DNA from: Verrucomicrobiales bacterium
Lineage (GTDB): Bacteria; Verrucomicrobiota; Verrucomicrobiia; Limisphaerales; J093
Length of the DNA: 64,000 nucleotides
Direction: 5' to 3'
Assembly: GCA_015075445.1 (NCBI GenBank)
Contig: JABTUJ010000034.1
Location: 1 to 64,000, forward strand
Below, piece after piece: positions 35,570 through 43,688 of the stretch. How positions within the stretch are numbered: position 1 is the stretch's first letter; every line of letters begins with the position of its first letter. A model generated the notes under the pieces. It saw only the letters and a list, made by a program, of their open reading frames with translations. It was not told where the DNA came from and ran no database searches. The position numbers and the translations under genes were made by a program.

Positions 35570-37027
35570 TCAGCCGGTCCAGTCGAGGTAAACGGTCTTG
35601 AGCCGGCTGTAGAACTCAATCGCCCCCGCCCCCTGCTCCTTGAAGCTGTCGGTGCTCGATTGCTTCACCCCGCCGAACGGCGCCTGCAGCGCCAGCCCGG
35701 TGCTGATCTGGTTGACCTTCACCACCCCCGCCTCAATGCGCTCGGCGTACTGCATGGCCCGCTTGAGATCCCGCGTCACCAGCGCCGCGGACAATCCAAC
35801 GTCGACGCCGTTGGCCACCGCGATTGCCTCCTCGAAATCGCCGACGGTCAGAACAGCGAGGACGGGGCCAAACACCTCTTCACGCGCCAGCCGCATCCCG
35901 GGGGTCACGTCGCCGAACACCGTCGGTTCCATGAACCAGCCGTGCGCGAGGTCCCCGTCGTCCAGACGCCGCCCGCCGCACAGGAGCCGGGCACCCTCAT
36001 CGCGCGCGATCTGCACATAATCGAGATCGGTCCGAAGCTGCGACTCGTTGACGGCCGGCCCCATCTGCACGCCCGGCTTCAGCCCGTTGCCCACGGTCAG
36101 CGCCCGGGCGCGGGCCACCAGGCGGGCGGCGAACTCCTCCGCCACCGGCCGCTCGACAATCACCCGGCTGGTGGCCGTGCAGGCCTGGCCCGTCAGCCCG
36201 AAGCCCGCGCGAATCACCAGGTTCACCGCCAGGTCAAGATCGGCGTCGGCCAGGACGATGGTGGGGTTCTTACCCCCCATCTCCATTTGGGAACGCGCCA
36301 TCCGCTGCGCCAGCACCTGGTGCACCTGCCGCCCCACCGCGTGGGAACCGGTGAACGAGAGCGCCGCCACCCGACGGTCTTCCGCCAGGATCCGTCCGAC
36401 CTCGCCCCCGGCCCCCACCAGCACGTTCAACACGCCTTTCGGCAAGCCCGCCTCCGCCAGGGCCTTGGCGAGTTCGAGGGCCATCGCCGGCGCGGGCGTG
36501 GCCGGTTTCAGCACCACCGTGTTGCCCGCCACCAAAGCGGGCGCCAGCTTCCAGGCCGGGATGGCGACCGGGAAATTCCACGGCGTGATCAGGGCCACCA
36601 CGCCCAGGGGTTGGCGCAGGGTGTAGAGCAGGTTGCCGGGGAGGTCGTGGGGGAGCGTCTGCCCTCCCACCGTGTAGCTGAGGCCCCCGAAGAACCGGAA
36701 GATGTCCACCGCGCGCTGCACCTCGCCGGTGCTTTCGGCCAACGTCTTGCCTTCCTCCCGCGTGAGCAATTCCGCCAGGGCGGCCTTGCGGGCATCAAGG
36801 ATCTGCGAGGCCTGGCTCAGGATGCGGCCGCGGGAAACGGAAGTCATTCCGGCCCAAGTCGGCAACGCCGCCTGAGCTGCCGCCAGCGCCTGCCGTGTGA
36901 GCGCGGCATCGGCGAGCACATAGCCAGCCACGGGTTCACGCACGTCTGCCGGGTTGCGCGTCTGGAGATCGGTACGGGCGGGGTCGCCGACCCATTCGCC
37001 GCCCACGAAGTTCTGGTAAGTCTGCAT
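35570..37027 (-). CDS. Aldehyde dehydrogenase (ketoglutarate-semialdehyde dehydrogenase-like)
   Basis: The protein has 485 residues, normal for the NAD(P)-dependent aldehyde dehydrogenase superfamily. Visible motifs are ITPWNFPVAIPAWKLAPAL with the catalytic-loop Asn near residue 153, VLKPA, SFTGS (cofactor clamp), EMGGKNP with the catalytic Glu near 253, and GQACTATSR with the nucleophilic Cys near 287. The end, GGVKQSSTDSFKEQG, resembles enzymes that oxidise 2,5-dioxopentanoate to 2-oxoglutarate in sugar-acid catabolism. That substrate is inferred from family resemblance, and no other pathway gene is nearby. It is transcribed divergently from the prepilin-like gene, with a long palindrome between them. 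Confidence 0.88.
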   Translation of the reverse strand: MQTYQNFVGGEWVGDPARTDLQTRNPADVREPVAGYVLADAALTRQALAAAQAALPTWAGMTSVSRGRILSQASQILDARKAALAELLTREEGKTLAESTGEVQRAVDIFRFFGGLSYTVGGQTLPHDLPGNLLYTLRQPLGVVALITPWNFPVAIPAWKLAPALVAGNTVVLKPATPAPAMALELAKALAEAGLPKGVLNVLVGAGGEVGRILAEDRRVAALSFTGSHAVGRQVHQVLAQRMARSQMEMGGKNPTIVLADADLDLAVNLVIRAGFGLTGQACTATSRVIVERPVAEEFAARLVARARALTVGNGLKPGVQMGPAVNESQLRTDLDYVQIARDEGARLLCGGRRLDDGDLAHGWFMEPTVFGDVTPGMRLAREEVFGPVLAVLTVGDFEEAIAVANGVDVGLSAALVTRDLKRAMQYAERIEAGVVKVNQISTGLALQAPFGGVKQSSTDSFKEQGAGAIEFYSRLKTVYLDWTG

Positions 37028-37097
37028 GCTGTTTTGCGGTTCGCGGGAAGCCTAGCGTCCGCCTCACGAAAAGCCCAGCGGATGCTTCACGCGCCCT

Positions 37098-37170
37098 GTA
37101 GGCGCCGACGTGAGGAGGCGAAGCGGCGCTGTCCCCTTGTCCCACGTCGCCTCCTCACGTCGGCGCCTAC
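37098..37170. repeat. Perfect 23-bp inverted repeat with a 27-nt loop
   Basis: Left arm 37098-37120 begins GTAGGCGCCGACGTGAGG. Right arm 37148-37170 is its exact reverse complement. It lies between two divergently transcribed genes in a 318-bp gap. The size and perfect arms fit a palindromic mobile repeat better than a terminator, and no T tract follows. Confidence 0.9.
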
Positions 37171-37345
37171 GGTCGATCCCGGCTCGTTGCGGGGGATCGC
37201 AGGTCGGGCCGGGTCCCGGCGCACGCGGTGGGCGTTTGAGGACAGCCACTGTGCGGTCGAAAGCACACGGGCTGCTGCGTGGTTGAACGGTTGACATTTG
37301 CGTGGGCGTTGGCACGCTGACCTCAGTCAGCAAGCTTTAACTCCT

Positions 37346-38197
37346 ATGAGAAACGTGTCACCCGTTCTGGTGAAGGCCCGCCGCCCCACGGGATTCACCC
37401 TGATTGAATTGCTGGTGGTCATCGCCATCATCGCCATCTTGGCGGGGATGCTGTTACCGGCTCTGGCCAAAGCCAAGATGAAGGCCACGGGCGCGGCCTG
37501 CTTGAGCAACCTCAAACAACTGGGTCTGGCTTGGGTCATGTACGCCGATGACAACAACGACTCCATCCTCTACACGATGGCACAGGGGAGCCTGCCGGCC
37601 TTGTATGCGGGCGGCTTTTGGCGTGGGCCGACCCCCGGTCCGAACTTCCCGCAGAACATCACGACGTTCGAAGCCCAGAAGCGCGTCGAGGAAGGAATTC
37701 GGCTCTCCCCGCTCGCCAAGTATTGCGACAGCGCCGGAGCCTATCATTGCCCGGGTGACCTACGGACCAAACGGCTGAAGCCAGGTCGCGGCTGGGCCTA
37801 CGACAGTTACTCGAAGTCCGACGGCATGAACGGCGGCATGTGGACCGGCATCGAGCCCTTCAAGAAGCACTCCTCCATCACCGAGCCCACCATGGCCATG
37901 GTGTTCATCGAAGAAGCCGATCCGCGCGATTACAACAACGGCACCTGGGTGCTCGACGTCAGCCCGCCAGGTTGGGTCGATCCTTTCGCCGTCTTCCACG
38001 GTGACACGAGTACCCTCGGGTTCGCCGACGGCCATGCCGAGGCCCACAAGTGGCTCGAACCCACTACCATCAAGGCCGCCCGCGACTCCGCCAACGGCAT
38101 CCAGAGCTTTTACTGGGCCGGTGGCAACAGCCGTAACCGCGATTTCCGCTGGATGTATGAGCGCTTCAAGCACGCCAAGTGGAAGCCGCTCCAATAG
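37346..38197 (+). CDS. Prepilin-like protein with H-X9-DG C-terminus
   Basis: The protein has 283 residues from ATG 37346. The leader and helix are RRPTGFTLIELLVVIAIIAI, then LAGMLLPALAKAK, with the G-F cleavage site and the +5 Glu. CLSNLKQLGLAWVMYADDNN follows. The C-terminal signature is FHGDTSTLGFADGHAEAHKW. It is separate in sequence from the prepilin-like gene at 13977-14789 but of the same class. Upstream, a TTGACA (37291-37296) and a GCTGAC/GTCAGC inverted repeat (37316-37331) may be regulatory. The mutL gene starts six bases after its stop, so the two may be co-transcribed. Confidence 0.9.
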   Translation: MRNVSPVLVKARRPTGFTLIELLVVIAIIAILAGMLLPALAKAKMKATGAACLSNLKQLGLAWVMYADDNNDSILYTMAQGSLPALYAGGFWRGPTPGPNFPQNITTFEAQKRVEEGIRLSPLAKYCDSAGAYHCPGDLRTKRLKPGRGWAYDSYSKSDGMNGGMWTGIEPFKKHSSITEPTMAMVFIEEADPRDYNNGTWVLDVSPPGWVDPFAVFHGDTSTLGFADGHAEAHKWLEPTTIKAARDSANGIQSFYWAGGNSRNRDFRWMYERFKHAKWKPLQ

Positions 38198-38203
38198 GCG
38201 GGC

Positions 38204-40381
38204 GTGAATCGCATCCGCCTCCTTTCCGAACAGGTCGCCAACCAGATCGCCGCGGGGGAGGTCGTCGAGCGGCCGGCCAGTGTCGTCAAAGAACTGGTCG
38301 AAAACGCTCTCGACGCCCAACCCTCGCGGATTAGTGTCGATGTCCAGGCCGGAGGGCGCAGCCTCATCCGCGTGACCGATGACGGCGTGGGCATGAGCCG
38401 TGACGACGCCCTGCTCTGCCTCGAACGCCACGCGACCAGCAAGATCCGACGCGCCGAAGACCTCGCTGCCGTTGCCACCATGGGCTTCCGCGGAGAAGCC
38501 CTGCCCAGCATCGCCAGCGTCAGCCGCTTCACCCTCACCACCCGCGAGCGCGACGCCGACACCGTCGAAGCCACGCAGGTGAACGTGGCCGGCGGGAAGA
38601 TCCTGGACGTCCGCTCGGCCAGCGGCCCGTCCGGTACCAGCGTCGAAGTCCGCCAGCTCTTCTTCAATCTCCCGGCCCGCCGCAAGTTCCTGCGCAGCGA
38701 GGAAACCGAACGCGTCCACATCCAGCATTACCTCCTGCTCGCCGCCCTCGCCTTCCCCGAGGTCGGGTTCACCTTCACCCACAACAGCCGCCTGATCTGG
38801 CAATTGCCACCGTTGCCCCGCGCGGCCAATCGGACGTCGCAGCTAGCCGCGCTGCGGGAAAGGCTCCGGGCGTTGTACGGCAGTGACCTCGAACTCCTCC
38901 CCGTGGACTTCATCGCCCCCCTTCCCACGACCCCGAGCCCGTACGACGAGGAGGAACTCCGCGACGCCGGGCAACTCGCCCATCTTGCTGAGCCTGCCCC
39001 AAACTCCGATCCGTCCCCCTCCGACTTCGCCCTTCGCCCTTCGCCCTCCGCCCTTCGAACTTCGTCTTTCGAACTTCGAACTTCAGACTTCCGTCTCTGG
39101 GGATTCCTCGGCGCGCCCGGCCTCTCCCGCGCCACTCGCGAGGATCAGCACCTGTTCGTGAACCGACGCCCCGTCGAGAATCGTGGCCTCAATTTCGCCC
39201 TGCTCGAGGGCTACCACACGGCCCTGATGAAGGGCCGGTATCCGGTCTGCTGCCTGTTCCTCGAACTTGATCCCGCCGACGTCGACGTGAACATCCACCC
39301 CGCCAAACGCGAGGTGAAGTTCCATGCCGAACGCCAGGTACGCGCCCTGGTCACACAGGCCGTGCGCCAGGCGCTGCTCGAATACCACGCCGGCAGGGGG
39401 CAGGGGGAAGTGGGAAGTTCGAAAGACGAAGTTCGAAGTTCGAAAGACGAAGTTCGAAGGACGGAGGGCGAAGTTCGAAGTTCGAAAGACGAGTGGGGGG
39501 TGCCGGGTGCTCAGCCCACTGATTCGCCTTCCTCGATCGTCCAGTCCTACTTCCCGGCCACGACACTGCGGCCGCCCCTCGAACCACCGTTCCCGGCGGC
39601 GGTGCCGACTGAGCCGCACGCCGGGACACCCCGCCTCCCGGAGCAACCCGCCGCGCGAAGCCCGTTACCCGCGGCCCCACCCAACGCCGAGGCGCGAACC
39701 GCCGCCGATCCGCCCGCGGGGACTGCCAGCCCGGTCGTCCTGCCAGCAGCGCCACTCCCTTCCTCGCCCCAGCCCCCGCCCGGTCCTCAACCGCTGCTCA
39801 GCGTGCCCCTGCGCTTGGTGGGGGTGATCGGCCGGCTGTACGTCGTGCTCGAAAGCGACCGCGGCCTCGTCCTGCTCGATCAGCACGCCGCCCACGAGCG
39901 CATCCTGTTCGAGCAGATGCTTGCTCAACTCGAACAGGGCAACGCCCCCAGCCAGCGGCTGTTGCTGGCCGAAACCGTCGAGGTGTCGGCCCGCGATGCC
40001 GCCTTTGTGCGTGAACTGTTGCCCACCTTAACCCGTCTGGGCGTCGGGCTCAGCGAGTTCGGCGAACGCACCTTTCTCCTGGAAGGCCTGCCGCCTTACG
40101 TACGGGTCGGGGACGCCCGCCAGTTCGTGCTCGAACTCGTGGACCAGCTCAAGGCGGCCGGCCAGGAGGTCAACGCCCTGCGCCTCGGCGAACAGGTGGT
40201 GGCCAAGACCGTCTGCCGCCATGCCGTCAAGGCCAACGACCCGCTCAGCTCCCGTGAACTCGAACGGCTCGTCGAGGATCTGCGCCGTTGCGCCATGCCT
40301 TACACCTGTCCGCACGGCCGCCCCACCCTGATCGAACTCAACTACCGCGAGCTCGAGAAGAAGTTCGGTCGCACGCAGTGA
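38204..40381 (+). CDS. mutL: DNA mismatch repair protein MutL
   Basis: The protein has 725 residues, starting at GTG 38204 (MNRIRLLSEQVANQIAAGEV). The GHKL ATPase motifs are intact: ELVENALDA, TDDGVGMSRDD, ATSKI and GFRGEALPSIASV. The C-terminal dimerisation domain carries DQHAAHERILFE, TVCRHAVKAND and CPHGRP, which together indicate the endonuclease type of MutL found in bacteria without MutH. It nicks the new strand after MutS recognises a mismatch. Two repeat-derived segments enlarge it: residues near 270-297, and an SSKDEVRSSKDEVRRTEGE stretch near 405-428. A Pro-rich linker of about 110 residues follows. Confidence 0.96.
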   Translation: MNRIRLLSEQVANQIAAGEVVERPASVVKELVENALDAQPSRISVDVQAGGRSLIRVTDDGVGMSRDDALLCLERHATSKIRRAEDLAAVATMGFRGEALPSIASVSRFTLTTRERDADTVEATQVNVAGGKILDVRSASGPSGTSVEVRQLFFNLPARRKFLRSEETERVHIQHYLLLAALAFPEVGFTFTHNSRLIWQLPPLPRAANRTSQLAALRERLRALYGSDLELLPVDFIAPLPTTPSPYDEEELRDAGQLAHLAEPAPNSDPSPSDFALRPSPSALRTSSFELRTSDFRLWGFLGAPGLSRATREDQHLFVNRRPVENRGLNFALLEGYHTALMKGRYPVCCLFLELDPADVDVNIHPAKREVKFHAERQVRALVTQAVRQALLEYHAGRGQGEVGSSKDEVRSSKDEVRRTEGEVRSSKDEWGVPGAQPTDSPSSIVQSYFPATTLRPPLEPPFPAAVPTEPHAGTPRLPEQPAARSPLPAAPPNAEARTAADPPAGTASPVVLPAAPLPSSPQPPPGPQPLLSVPLRLVGVIGRLYVVLESDRGLVLLDQHAAHERILFEQMLAQLEQGNAPSQRLLLAETVEVSARDAAFVRELLPTLTRLGVGLSEFGERTFLLEGLPPYVRVGDARQFVLELVDQLKAAGQEVNALRLGEQVVAKTVCRHAVKANDPLSSRELERLVEDLRRCAMPYTCPHGRPTLIELNYRELEKKFGRTQ
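39053..39084. repeat. Left copy of a 32-bp perfect inverted repeat inside mutL
   Basis: Begins CTTCGAACTTCGTCTTTCG. It is the exact reverse complement of 39428-39459. It lies in frame within mutL. Confidence 0.95.
39428..39459. repeat. Right copy of the 32-bp inverted repeat inside mutL
   Basis: Begins GAAGTTCGAAGTTCGAAAG. It is part of a longer tandem array of GAAGTTC- and GAAAGAC-type heptamers from about 39413 to 39492. It encodes the charged SSKDEVR repeats of the linker. Confidence 0.95.
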
Positions 40382-40520
40382 GTCGGCGTCAACCTGCCCA
40401 CCGCACTGGTGCAAGCGCCTCGTCTGCCGCGCCCTCCCCAAAGCGCCGCGTCCCTCGCGGTGACCTCCGCACCGTCTAACAGGCCGGACACGGTTGGGCA
40501 GGATCCCCCGCATGGAAGGC

Positions 40521-40570
40521 TGGAACTTCCCTTGAGCTTTGAACTTTGAACTTTGAACTTTGCGCTTCTA
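40521..40570. repeat. Tandem heptamer repeat (TTTGAAC)
   Basis: Four TTTGARC-type units after the flank GGAACTTCCCTTGA, as at 50-90. It lies in the 200-bp gap between the convergent mutL and oxidoreductase genes. No terminator hairpin was seen there. Confidence 0.75.
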
Positions 40571-40581
40571 CCAACCTCCGG

Positions 40582-41658
40582 TCACCCCTCGGGCTCCAGT
40601 TCGACCCATTGCCGGAGCTCGGCCGATCGCACGGCGGCATCCATGACGGCCAGTGCCCGGGCGCCGTCTGCGAAGCTGGGCACGCACGGGCGCTGGTTGC
40701 GGATGGCGTCCACGAACTCAAACGCCTGGTCGTACCGAAACGTCACCAGCGGATCCCCTGCCCCCGGATCGCGCGGCGACCCCGGCCAGGTCCAGAACTC
40801 GCGCGGCACCGGCAGGATCTCGAGCCCCGGCCCGCCCGCCCGGCCCATGTGCAGTTCGTTCCACTTGCCCGTGATGAACACAGCCGAGGCGCGACTGCCG
40901 TTGAGTTCCACCGAGTCCAGGCTCCGCCAGCTCTCGTTCCGACCGCTCGCCAGCTTGCTGCTCTCCAGCACGCCGGTGGCGCCACATTGGAAATCCGCCA
41001 GGATCGCCACCCAATCGTCCGTGTCATTGACCGCGCCCTCCCGCAGCGGCGTGAGGTTCTTGAGATGGGCCACCAACCGCCGCATCGGCCCCACCAGCAG
41101 ATGCGCAAAGTCGATGCGATGCGACAGCATGTCCCCAAGTTCGCCGGTCCCGGCCAGCTTGCGGACCTGACGCCACCCGAGGTTCCGCGTGCCCCAGTCC
41201 TGCAGCCGGCAAGATCGGTAATGCCGGATCTCGCCCAGCACACCTCTGGTCACCAGGTGGTTCAAGTAGCGCATCGCCGGCACGAAGCGGTAGGTGAACG
41301 CCGTCATGTGCCGCACCCCCGCCCGCTCCGCCGCCTGGACCATGCCCCATGCCTCGGCCGCATTCATGCCGATGGGCTTCTCGCACAGCACATGCTTGCC
41401 GGCCGCCAGCGCGGCGTGCGCAATGGGCGCATGCGTCACATTCGGTGTGGCGATGATCACGGCCTCCACGTCGTCGCGCCCCACGATCTCCGCGTACCGC
41501 GTCGAGACCACCGACACTCCCGTCTGACTGCGGGCGCGTTCGAGCGTGGCGGGATCGGCATCACAGAGGGCCACGACCCGGGTGTCCGGGCACAGGGCAA
41601 GGCCGGGAAGGTGATTCTGCAGCGTGATGCCGCCGCAGCCGATGATGGCGATGTTCAC
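40582..41658 (-). CDS. Gfo/Idh/MocA family oxidoreductase
   Basis: The protein has 358 residues, starting at GTG 41658, which overlaps the upstream stop. The N-terminal Rossmann fold is seen in IAIIGCGGITLQNHLPGLAL and VVALCDADP. CEKPIGMN is the family's catalytic Lys motif (E-K-P). The C-terminal alpha/beta domain includes GDMLSHRIDFAHLLVG with the conserved Asp and His. These enzymes oxidise or reduce sugars and inositols with NAD(P). The substrate cannot be told from sequence. Its coupling to the two cytochrome-oxidase assembly genes upstream is unexpected and probably reflects simple gene packing. Confidence 0.9.
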   Translation of the reverse strand: MNIAIIGCGGITLQNHLPGLALCPDTRVVALCDADPATLERARSQTGVSVVSTRYAEIVGRDDVEAVIIATPNVTHAPIAHAALAAGKHVLCEKPIGMNAAEAWGMVQAAERAGVRHMTAFTYRFVPAMRYLNHLVTRGVLGEIRHYRSCRLQDWGTRNLGWRQVRKLAGTGELGDMLSHRIDFAHLLVGPMRRLVAHLKNLTPLREGAVNDTDDWVAILADFQCGATGVLESSKLASGRNESWRSLDSVELNGSRASAVFITGKWNELHMGRAGGPGLEILPVPREFWTWPGSPRDPGAGDPLVTFRYDQAFEFVDAIRNQRPCVPSFADGARALAVMDAAVRSAELRQWVELEPEG

Positions 41659-42104
41659 GAGGTGGGCTGGGGAAAGATCTGGTACAGCAGCAGGTAAATC
41701 AGCACCCCGGTTAGGGACACGTACAGCCACAGCGGCCAAGTCCAGCGCGCCACCCTTCGGTGGGCCTCGAAGCGCCCCCGCAAAGCCCGCCACAGCGTCA
41801 CCAGCACCAGCGGGACGATGGCAATCGCCCCCACCAGGTGGGTGAACAGGATCACCAGGTACACCGGGCGAAACCAGGCCGGATCCACAAAGGTCGTATG
41901 CGCCGAGCCCGTCATCTGCCGACGCAACACGTGGTAGGTCACATAGCTCGCCAGGAACAAGACGCTGGTGCCGCACGCGGCCAACATACAGTTCCGGTGC
42001 GCCATCTGTCGCCCTTCCCGGATAAAGCGATAACCCAGCAGCAGGAACACCGTGCTCGCGGTGTTCAGCGTGGCATTCAGCGCGGGTAGATCGGTGACAT
42101 TCAT
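41655..42104 (-). CDS. DUF420 membrane protein, cytochrome oxidase assembly
   Basis: The protein has 149 residues with four predicted membrane helices. The start at 42104 reads MNVTDLPALNATLNTASTVF. Conserved residues of the DUF420 family are visible: HRNCMLAA, YVTYHVLR and LFTHLVGAI. In Bacillus a related protein (CtaM) is needed for maturation of haem-copper oxidase. It lies 35 bp after a SCO gene on the same strand, which supports that role. The oxidase operon itself is at 59461-63648, about 17 kb away and separated by the defence island. Confidence 0.85.
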   Translation of the reverse strand: MNVTDLPALNATLNTASTVFLLLGYRFIREGRQMAHRNCMLAACGTSVLFLASYVTYHVLRRQMTGSAHTTFVDPAWFRPVYLVILFTHLVGAIAIVPLVLVTLWRALRGRFEAHRRVARWTWPLWLYVSLTGVLIYLLLYQIFPQPTS

Positions 42105-42139
42105 CACGAGGGGCGGGCGCGAGCCGAAATCCCGCAATC

Positions 42140-42796
42140 TCAGGAACCCTCCTGCGCCAGCCGGCGCAGGTCGTCGGCCACACGGCGGAGCGCCTCCGGA
42201 TCTTCGCCATCGTAGGCCGCCCGCACCTGGCCCTGGCCATCGACCAGCACCACCTTGGTCGTGTGCAGAAACAAGTCTTGCGGGGCCGCCGTCTCGGGCT
42301 CCGGGTTCTCGGCCACGGCCAGCAGGAGCTGTTCGGTCGCCAGGCGATACAGCCGTGCCTGGGATCCCGTCACGAACTGCCACCGGGCAGGATCCGCGCC
42401 CCATCGTTCCCCGTACTGCCGCAGCACCTCCGGGACGTCGTGTTGGGGGTCGGCCGTCAGCAGCAGGAACCGCAGACCGGTCGTAGCTGGCACCTGATCC
42501 TGTAAAGCGACCAGATTGCGCGTCAGCCGCACGCAGGGGCCCGGACAACGTGTGAAGATGATCCCCGCCAACCAGGGTTGCCCCCGCAGATCCGCGGCCG
42601 AGATCGCCTGGCCCACGTGATTCGTCAGGTCGAACCCCGTGACGCGGGCCAGCACTGGCAGGGGCGGTTCGCCCCGGCGAGCCCCCGCGGAGCCCAGCCG
42701 GGAGTAGCCATAGGCGCCGAGAACCAGTCCGACGGCGAGCCCGATCGTCGCCCAGACCAGCCACTCGAGCCGTTGCGGTGGTGAGGAATGCTGCAC
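42140..42796 (-). CDS. SCO1/SenC-type copper chaperone
   Basis: The protein has 218 residues. An N-terminal membrane anchor (LVWATIGLAVGLVLGAYGYS) is followed by a thioredoxin fold with the copper-binding Cys pair FTRCPGPC near residues 82-89 and the distant His in DLFLHTTKVVLVD near 176. SCO proteins deliver copper to, or reduce, the CuA site of cytochrome c oxidase subunit II. A CuA-containing subunit II is encoded at 59461-60240. It is followed by the DUF420 gene. Confidence 0.9.
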   Translation of the reverse strand: MQHSSPPQRLEWLVWATIGLAVGLVLGAYGYSRLGSAGARRGEPPLPVLARVTGFDLTNHVGQAISAADLRGQPWLAGIIFTRCPGPCVRLTRNLVALQDQVPATTGLRFLLLTADPQHDVPEVLRQYGERWGADPARWQFVTGSQARLYRLATEQLLLAVAENPEPETAAPQDLFLHTTKVVLVDGQGQVRAAYDGEDPEALRRVADDLRRLAQEGS

Positions 42797-42839
42797 GGAA
42801 GGCGCAGGCTGCCAGAACCCAGGTGAGGTGACAATCCCC

Positions 42840-43499
42840 GAGCGGGATCAGCAAGCGGGTCAGCAACTTCCTCGCCAAGGCCCTCGACCCCAGCCCGTGC
42901 CGGGCCTTCCCGAACCTCCCCCCGCCGAGCTGCGCCAACGGGCGGGCCGCCGACCTGGACACCCGGCCGCCGGGGGAGAAGACCGACAGGTTGCGCCAGG
43001 TCATCGACCTGTACCTTCAGCGCGACGACATCGACGCCGTGACCGAGGCCGTCGGGTGCAGCAAGAGTACCGTCTCCCTTCCCCTTAATGAACTCGAAGC
43101 AGCCCTCGGCGTTCCGGGGGTCCGTGGCAGGGTCCGGAATCCGGCCGCGCCCCGCGGCACTCGAGGACACCACCAACGGTCGGCGTTGGATTTCGACCCG
43201 CGGCTTCGACGGCTTCCGCGTCACTTGGATCACCTTCGCGCTCGCCGCCGGCGATCCCCTTGAAATGGTCCGGCGTGTCACCGGCCACCGCACGGTCGAG
43301 ATCGTGATGAGGCACCACTTCCCGCCTGCGCGTGAAGATCTCCGGGTGGGCCATCTTCAAGGCGATGCCGACGATGTTGGCCGATAGCAGCATAAAGTCA
43401 GGAAAGGTGCCAACTCTGGAGATCCTCGAAGGCATGACAGCAAAGAACTGGAAACGTGACAGGAAGTGCCTTGCTGAAATCGCCAAGGAGCTTCGGTGA
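42840..43499 (+). pseudogene. Decayed tyrosine recombinase (integrase-like)
   Basis: Three frames in series carry recognisable pieces. First comes NFLAKALDPSPCRAFPNLP and RLRQVIDLYLQRDDID with AVTEAVGCSKSTVS, a helix-turn-helix-like stretch. Then, after a frame change near 43110, GFDGFRVTWITFALAAGDPL with EMVRRVTGHRTVEI and MRHHF, the catalytic C-terminus of a tyrosine recombinase in which the Tyr position reads His. Last, in a third frame, AIFKAMPTMLADSSIKSGK and LEILEGMTAKNWKRDRK ending at TGA 43497-43499. It is inactive. It directly precedes the defence operon. Confidence 0.7.
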
Positions 43500-43556
43500 C
43501 TCAGGCGTAGTTTCAGTCTCAAGTCTATGACCTGAAAATTAGCATCCGATAATCGC

Positions 43557-43601
43557 TTGACACATCTCACGCGATGCGGCATCCCCACATCCGTGATGTG
43601 G
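43557..43601 (+). promoter_or_regulatory. Possible promoter and operator of the defence operon
   Basis: A TTGACA box lies at 43557-43562; the -10 region 17 bp further is weak. Immediately after it is a perfect 7-bp palindrome, CCACATC-CGT-GATGTGG (43585-43601). Its position over the expected start of transcription suits a repressor site. The first gene of the operon carries an XRE-type helix-turn-helix that could bind it, which is inference. Confidence 0.4.
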
Positions 43602-43688
43602 AACAAGCGGTCGTTCTATTCTTGCGGTGAAGGGAAGAAGAAGAATGCGGCAGTCGGCGCTCTTCGATTGGTTCGTTGAGGCGGCCTT

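Noticed and set aside
37098..37170. Rho-independent terminator
   Set aside because: The loop is 27 nt, no T tract follows, and the flanking genes diverge from it.
35462..37294. 610-codon plus-strand open frame
   Set aside because: It is antisense to the aldehyde dehydrogenase, which has its full catalytic set.
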